Shown here in pieces: positions 57,601 through 64,000 of a DNA stretch of 64,000 nt (within the stretch, counting starts at the first letter, position 1; each line of letters opens with the position of its first letter). The DNA lies in assembly GCA_036346355.1 (NCBI GenBank), contig CM070590.1:40333749-40397748 (forward strand), written 5' to 3'. This DNA comes from Rhipidocladum racemiflorum. Its lineage: Eukaryota; Streptophyta; Magnoliopsida; Poales; Poaceae. The translations under genes and the position numbers were made by a program. Under the pieces are notes generated by a model. It was given only the letters and a program-made list of their open reading frames with translations, ran no database searches and was not told the DNA's origin.

Positions 57601-58884
57601 TACAACACTAGTAGTCTATTTGTTTTCAAGCTAGAGATAACAACCGCATTGAATTGTTTCAACTCACAAATTAACTTAACAATGCATCATCCCATAAACC
57701 GCATTGGTACATGCTACATAACATGCTAAACAGCAATTCTTACTAGGGACAAACGATTTCAATCAAGAGACTACTTACTTTGTTTGCAGCATTTTAGTTT
57801 TAAAGCTCAACCCAAATTCATAAGGAAACTTAACTCTCAAAATTGCAATAAGACGAACCCAACTTTGTCAAGCAAAAGGAATTCTTCAAAACACTTTTAA
57901 ATCTCAAAGACTCCCACAAGAGGGGACCAACCGATCAAATAAACCTTTGCAAATAAAACCTTAACACCAAACCCCAACCTTTCACGAAACAAGAAGGGTT
58001 TTTCAAAGATGATTTCTTAAACCAGTAAAATAACGAAATCGAACACCACTTACTCCTACAAAGGCACGGAACTTCAGCCCTTACAACCAGGTCTGGCATA
58101 ACTCCGCAATAACTCCTTTAACCTCGGAGAAAGACAACCACAAGATTAAATTGAATGCTTGTTCCCCGTAAAGCAATAAATAGGCATCAAAACTGGAAAG
58201 GTGCCCAAAAGAAGCGCAACACTAGACTCCTCTTCTTCGTCTTCAACCAAGGAAGACAGAACCATGAACCGCAAACGACACAATCCGCGCATACCCAACA
58301 CTTTTCATTTGATTCAAATCAACTAAAGCCAAGAAAAACAACGAAAACCGACCGTCAGAACGGCAAAGAACATACGAAGGAACCCACCACTAACTCTTCT
58401 TTTTGTCTCCAGTCAACTACCTGGTCTACGACAGAAAAGGTAAGCACTCTTCTCCTACAGGGGTTAATAGTTCTTCGGTGATGGCGCTAACCAGCCACAC
58501 CGTCAAACCTCACCCTGACTACGAAATAAGAGAGGTGGCCGAAATCCTTCGGCAGCAAAACCCCACTTTATCACAACAACAAGAACAATTCAATCAAATC
58601 TCTCAATAACATGGCAACATACATTACCAACTTTAGCATTCAACATCAAAGCTTAAATACAATATTTAAGCTTAACAAACGATACCCATACCCTTTTCCT
58701 ACTGTGCATCCATGTGTGTCAAATTTTAGATTAGTTATACCACTTTTGCAAGTTTTAATGTTGCTATCCTATGACAAAATTTTAGTTAAAACCTAATCCA
58801 TGTTTCTAAGTTATTTCTCATCAAATTTTAGTTGTACCCTATAGCATGATACCAAAAATACACATTTAAAGGACCTACACCCTG
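54661..58884 (-). other. Conserved non-coding interior of element G
   Basis: About 4.2 kb of AT-rich sequence. It is homologous to the F interior in several long blocks and to 1-123 and 63432-64000. Frames of 70 and 89 codons (54881-55093 and 55118-55387, minus) are the longest on the element's sense strand; the second has a counterpart in F (28442-28648). I recognise no domain in them. Confidence 0.7.
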
Positions 58885-58898
58885 GCTCTGATACCAAC
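58885..58898 (-). other. Primer-binding site of G
   Basis: GTTGGTATCAGAGC on the minus strand directly after the 5' LTR: the initiator methionine tRNA type. Confidence 0.9.
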
Positions 58899-61149
58899 TG
58901 TAACACCCCAGCATCTAGTATGCCTAAATGCTACCAAACATAGACTAAACAACATCTAAATACCACAAATTAACATAAATTACAGCAAAGGAGCAAATGC
59001 TAAAACCGAAAATTTCGGCAGCATCTCCTTTGTTTCTCATGCTTCGAAGCAACAACAATAGTAAGACAAGATATAGCTTGGTAAATGACAACTAAAACAG
59101 CAATAACAATGGATATGGCAACACTTATATCTACAAACAGCGAATTCAACCATTTCACCAATTATAATGAAGCAAAAGATGAACTTAAGCTCAAAACCAA
59201 GCCGAGCACCAAGTTTCATGGCACAAATCTTATTATCATGTCTCCAAGTGATTAAACATAGACTATGAATGAGCAGCTACGTGTAGAAGTGTAGTTAAAC
59301 CCCTTTCCTGCATGTCGGTCTCAAAGTACCTAAAAACAACATAAAACACAAGCGTGAGTTCATCACTCAACAAGTATATTGCAATGGCAAAAAAAAAACA
59401 ATTCAATGTAACATCACTACATACCATGCTCAACTTCATGGTCAAGTCATAATCTCATATTCAACATCATATTCATGTCTCAAAATCATTGTTCACATAT
59501 CATGATCATCATGTATGCAATGCGATGCAATGCAATGCTCATATCTCCTGGAAGCTTATACCGGTATAGCTGAGTGCACACCCGTCGGCGTGCACCCTCT
59601 CCCCCCTTCCATCCCGTAGATGGAGGGTGCCTACTCCTCGCTTGCATTCACCACGTGGATGGAATCACGATGTAGGTCTTACTCAATGGCGTTCCGGACT
59701 AGTCATAACTTTCTCACCGACCTTACCGGACTAGTTATGACTTTCTCACCGCCCTCGCCATGTCTCATGACATGAATGCAAAGATTCCAACATCATAAAA
59801 TAATTTGCACATTTACTTAAACCAATCATGGCATAGAATCATAATGGATCATTTTCATCATACCAATAGCAAGCATTAAAGCATGGCATGTTATCGCATC
59901 ATAAATTCAATTTCAACTCATCAAAACTAGCGATCTACAACTCGCTACCCATTCCAATACACTTGCCTTAACCTCCGGCGACGGATTGATGAGAAGTAGT
60001 GGGCACTCCCGGGGTCACACCACCTGCACATAGGCATCACACACTCACAAACATGCCCACAAAATATTACACAAAATTCATCTAACCCGACTTCGCACCC
60101 TACTTGCAAAACCCAAAAACAGAGGCTCTGTCCCGCCAGGACAGCAGACTTCCAACGGCCATAAGTTGAGTTCTAAGACTCCAAATCAATTAAACGAGTA
60201 CATCCTCGCGTATTTTAGGAAATTTCCCAACTTTTTCTAGTTATAGGGAAAGACTGATTCGGACTCTAAAGTTGTTTAATCTACAAAATACCGTGATCTG
60301 TGCCAATCACGTCACAGATTTTAACACGCTCGGTAAAACAGTCATAACTTTTAAACGGCTGATCGGAATTTAACGTTCTTTATGTCCACTGAAATATAAT
60401 GAAATTATCTACAACTTCTTCAACGTCCGTACGGCCAGATTCGTAATCTAAATTGGCGAAAAACATAACCCTAGGTCGACTGCTCATGCTGTCCCAAAAC
60501 AGAAACGTGGCAACATCTAGATCTAATCCAATCTACTCAAGTCCAACACCACCAATTGATCTAAAATCATGATAAACACCATTAGAATAGTACCTAGCCC
60601 AACCCCAAGGAGTCCCATGGCCATACCTTCGCCCGACGACCGAAATCCCAATGGATCTCCTCCCGGTTCGCGCGATCTCCTTCCTCGCTCCAAATCCACC
60701 GAATCTCCTCGTCGCGGAGCACTCGAATGGATGGATCTTCGGGTTGGTGAGGTGGAGAACTCCCCTAGGGGCAGCAAGGGAGGTGGAGAGGGGAGGAGAG
60801 GGGTGGTGGCGCCATGGGGGAAGATGGAGAGGAAGTGGAAGGGTGGAGGCGCATGGGGGGCTAGGGGGTGGCGGCTAGGGTTGGGAGAGGGAGTTTGGGC
60901 CGCACCAAGGGGTGGAGGCCAGATTTGGCTGCCGAAAAGTCCCCCCCCTTGGGCCCAAACCCTTCCACTAGAGGCCCAACTTAACCCCCAAGGCCCAAAG
61001 TCCCCCGGAGAGGCCCAAACACCCGAAAACGGACCAAAAACACGCTATAAACGGCATAACATAAAGTTTTAACCTCCATTTTCACATTTTATAAAGTTTT
61101 TGACCACAACATTCACATTTTATAAGATACGATACTCCGTGGTGTCACA
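58899..61149 (-). mobile_element. 5' LTR of G
   Basis: 2251 bp. Very similar to the 3' LTR, with few differences by eye, so G is a recent insertion. It carries the palindrome module at 59558-59752. Confidence 0.9.
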
Positions 61150-61547
61150 GCTACTTCTAGACCCGGTACTGCCCTCTAAGGTTTCAACACTAATGGGACT
61201 GGTTACCACTCTCAGGGCCCCCGCTCTTGCACCATGTGAGCCTACTCATAAACTCGGCCTCACACCACCACGACAGTACCAAAGACTAGACATCATAGTT
61301 TACTCGGCCAGGTCTGTCCCATTGCAGACTTGTGGATGAATGAGAGACTTAGTTCAAATTCTTGCAAGGTTAAGTCCTTAGGGTGACCAAGGCAAGACCA
61401 CTCAAGAATTCACAAGTAACTAAATCAAATAAACCAAATGCGACCTCCCATGTGCCACACCTGGCCCACCAGAACAATCTTGCCACTTGCCCCAGTCTAA
61501 ATCATTTTATCACCCTAGTTGATTACCATGCACCACGTGCCATCAAC
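61150..61547 (-). mobile_element. D-type LTR (D3), part after element G
   Basis: It starts with the GCTAC duplication and matches the D2 LTRs around 22960-23040 and 39300-39615 (for example GATTACCATGCACCACGTGC). It ends at 61547 where a copia LTR begins. The remainder of D3 is absent. Confidence 0.75.
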
Positions 61548-62691
61548 TGTTAGTGTTATGCCCTAGAGGCAATCATATGGATGATTGTAACATGACTATG
61601 TTTATGAATAATAATATGATTATTGGTCCAATGAATGTATATCATTGTTTTGATCAACAAGTGTGTGAATTGTTTATGAAGCTCTTTACTTATTGATATA
61701 ATTCGATAAATATCTCTGATCGGATATCATCGTATAGGACAACGATGAATAGATCAGCACATGTATTGTTCGATGATCATGTTTCATAGATCATGGGATA
61801 TGGAGATATCATCAATACATTGTGGACGCATGTTGAAGAACATGTGTTAGATAGACCCACAATGGGACACTACGAGAATGTTATATTCTTATGTGTCATC
61901 AGTGTATCTCATACATAGTAGATGTATGATCCTTAGACCTGAGATTGTCATATTCCCTACATGTTTAATAGTTTACCTTGGGGTTATCAAACACTATTTC
62001 CTAACTGGATAGTTATAAATGTAGCTTTCATGTTTACTATGAAACATGGAGAGGGAAGTGAGAAGTCAAGATGGAATTTGCCACTCCAATGTAATGGAGA
62101 TATATGTCTCGGCCACTCATGTGATATGATTAAGGAAGTGCATGGCCATGCCGTGATTGAGAAGTCAATCACAACTTATTAATATATCACGGATACGAGA
62201 GATGGATTTAACTGTCAAAGGATGACATGCTTCTCGCCTTGAGTTCGATCTTCATATAGTTTGGCAAAGGTATTATTACATCAGTACTTTAATCATATGC
62301 GTTTGGGAGTTGGCATGCTCTGCAAGGAGCCGCTACCGACTATTGGATTAGAAAAAGGGTTTTCCGAATCCATGTCCAAATACGCATGAACCTACAGGGT
62401 CACACACTTAACGGGCTGGGACGCATTAATTTGGATTGGATCCGTAATTAATGGACCTCGTGGGCTTATCGCGTAGATGGGCCCTGACTACATAGGGTTT
62501 CACCTCGTGGCTATATAAGGAGGGGAGGAGGCTAGACGCAGAATACACTTTCATGCGGTTTAGAGGTGTTTCGCCAGAAACCCTAGCCACCCCCTCTTGT
62601 TGCCCCTGCCGAGCTTAATCTGCCCGGCACACCGACGCGTGCTCCATCCGCTGGACGCGTGTGGACTACTGTGGTGACGCTGCTACTACGG
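61548..62691 (+). mobile_element. Ty1/copia LTR, 3'-truncated
   Basis: It begins TGTTAGTGTTATGCCCTAGA and matches the reverse complement of the solo LTR 45373-46784 for about 1.14 kb. Near CTACTACGG at about 62690 it switches to a Tekay-like LTR. The minisatellite and LTR end are missing, so the right part was lost at this junction. Confidence 0.8.
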
Positions 62692-63431
62692 GCGAGGAGT
62701 AGGCTCCCTCCATCTACGGGAAGGAAGGGGAAAGAGGGTGCACGCCGACGGGTGTGCACTCGGCAATACCGGTATGTGCTTGAAGGAGACATGTGCATTG
62801 CATTGCATTGCATTTTATGATGATGTTATATGATGATGTTATATGAAGAGGTCAATGAGATGCATCCAATGTGAATATGAAATGTTTATGATGTTGAATA
62901 TGAAAAGTGGTGATGAACGTATTGGAATGTGTTTTCTTGTTCCATTGCAATATACTTGCTGAGTGATGAACTCACGCTTTTGTTTTATGTTGTTTTTAGG
63001 TACTTTGAGACCGGCATGCGGGAAAGGGGTTTAGCTACACTTCTACACGTTGCCCCACACTCATAGTCTATGTTTAATCATTTGGAGACATGATAATAAG
63101 AATTGTGCCATGAAACTTGGTGCTTGGCTTGGTTTTGAGCTTAAGTTCATCTTTTGCTTCATTATAATTGGTGGAATGGTTGAATTCACTATTTGTAGAC
63201 ATAAGTGTTGCCATATCAATTGTTATTGCTGATTTAGTTGTCTCATATCATGCTATAACTTGTCTTATTATTGATGTTGCTTCAAATCATGGAAAAACAT
63301 GGAGTTGCTGCCGAAATTTTTGGTTTTAGCATTTGCACCTTTGTTGTAATTTTACCTTTATTTGTGGTATTTAAATGTTTTTTAGTCTATGTTTGGTAAC
63401 ATTCAGGCATACTAGATGCCGGGGTGTTACA
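62692..63431 (+). mobile_element. 5' LTR of non-coding element H, 5'-truncated
   Basis: It starts inside the palindrome module (GCGAGGAGTAGGC). It includes the hairpin (62739-62747 and 62752-62760), ATACCGGTAT (62767-62776), a GCATT run and an acceptor-like TTTTTAG|GTACTTTG near 62999, and ends GCCGGGGTGTTACA. It is close to the LTR of G and in the opposite orientation. Confidence 0.85.
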
Positions 63432-63446
63432 GTTGGTATTAGAGCG
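63432..63446 (+). other. Primer-binding site of H
   Basis: GTTGGTATTAGAGCG follows the LTR directly. It is the initiator methionine tRNA type with one change (TATTAG for TATCAG). Confidence 0.8.
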
Positions 63447-64000
63447 GGCTTTAGGTCCTTGGAACATGTATTTTAGTGTCATATCTTAGGTTCAACTAAA
63501 ATGTGATGTGGGATAACCTAGAAACATGGCTTAGGTTATACTTAAAATTTTATCATAGGATAGCAACATTAAAACTTGTGTAAGTGGAACAATTGATTTA
63601 AATTTTGACACACATGGATGCACAGTAGGAAAGGGTATGGGTACCGTTGCTTTACGCTTAAATGTTGTATTTAAGCCTTGATGTTGAATGCTATACTTGA
63701 TAATGTATGTTGCTATGTTATTAAGAGAATTGATTGTATTGTTTTGTGTTATTGCGATAAAGTGGGGTTGTGGTGCCGAAGGGTTTCGGTCACCTCTTTT
63801 TGTTCATAGTAAGGGTGTGGTTTGACGATGTGGCCGGTTAGCGACATCTCCGAAGAACTATTAACCCCTGTGGGAGCAGAGTGCTTACCCTTTCTGTTGT
63901 AGATCGGGTAGTTGACTGGAGTCAAATAGAAGGGTTTGGTGGTGGATTCCTTCGGATTTTCTTTACCGTTCTGACGACCGGTTTGGGTTGGTTTTCCTTG
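63447..64000 (+). other. Leader and interior start of non-coding element H
   Basis: The first about 200 bases match the leader of E and, in reverse, those of F and G. Beyond that it follows F and G only (for example the segment around 63830-63990 matches F 31480-31700 in reverse). H therefore belongs to the non-coding family. It leaves the window at 64000. Confidence 0.8.

Larger units (their letters stand above)
52223..61149 (-). mobile_element. Non-coding LTR element G (LARD-like)
   Basis: Flanked by GCTAC on both sides (52218-52222 and 61150-61154). LTRs lie at 52223-54467 and 58899-61149, with primer site, polypurine tract and an interior of 4431 bp lacking gag and pol. The LTR is of the A/C type (TGTGACACCACGG start, palindrome module), unlike that of F, but the interior is homologous to that of F. 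The complete ends and matching duplication show that it moved as a unit, so proteins must have come from another element. Confidence 0.9.

Overview
This window looks like intergenic DNA from a large, transposon-rich plant genome, probably a monocot. The evidence is: nested LTR retrotransposons of plant chromovirus (Ty3/gypsy, Tekay/Del-like) type with tRNA-iMet primer sites and C-terminal chromodomains; solo LTRs resembling the Angela/BARE group of Ty1/copia; a Tat-like fragment; and one host-type gene with a short plant intron. I see no prokaryotic genes, rRNA, tRNA or CRISPR. Family and species statements are from memory and could not be searched.

Left part (1-7095): a fragment of a non-coding retroelement interior, two LTR 5' ends, a truncated LTR (718-2640), then an approximately 950-bp island of apparently unique DNA. 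That island carries an intact two-exon gene for a secreted 8-cysteine defensin-like peptide on the minus strand (2860-3223). It is followed by two tandem partial copies of a Tat-like LTR/primer-site/gag start (3596-5440) and a diverged LTR, called B here (about 5441-7095).

Element A (7096-17702): an LTR (A1) inserted in LTR B with a 5-bp target duplication, a decayed gag-pol (10034-14696) and a second LTR (A2). Both LTRs are followed by the same 3' piece of LTR B, which ordinary transposition cannot produce.

Element E and its nest (17703-51047): E is a Tekay-like element. Its gag is split by solo LTR D1 (19857-22005 and 41937-43407, duplication GGCAT). D1 is split by full-length D2 on the minus strand (22006-41936, duplication CATGC). 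D2 pol is split by non-coding element F on the minus strand (25962-34096). E pol is also split by a reversed Ty1/copia solo LTR (45373-46784, duplication GAAAT). D2 carries an extra, frameshifted open reading frame between its primer site and gag, and has lost most of its reverse transcriptase.

Right part (51048-64000): the 3' end of a copia element, a D-type LTR (D3) split by a second non-coding element G (52223-61149, duplication GCTAC), a truncated copia LTR fused to a Tekay-like LTR 3' part, and the start of a further non-coding element H running off the window. F, G, H and the fragment at 1-123 share an interior without gag or pol (LARD-like). They keep LTRs, primer site, polypurine tract and a chromodomain stub, so they probably depended on proteins made by relatives such as A or E. 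Several LTR families share a module of direct repeats and short palindromes that stays symmetric while the surrounding sequence diverges.
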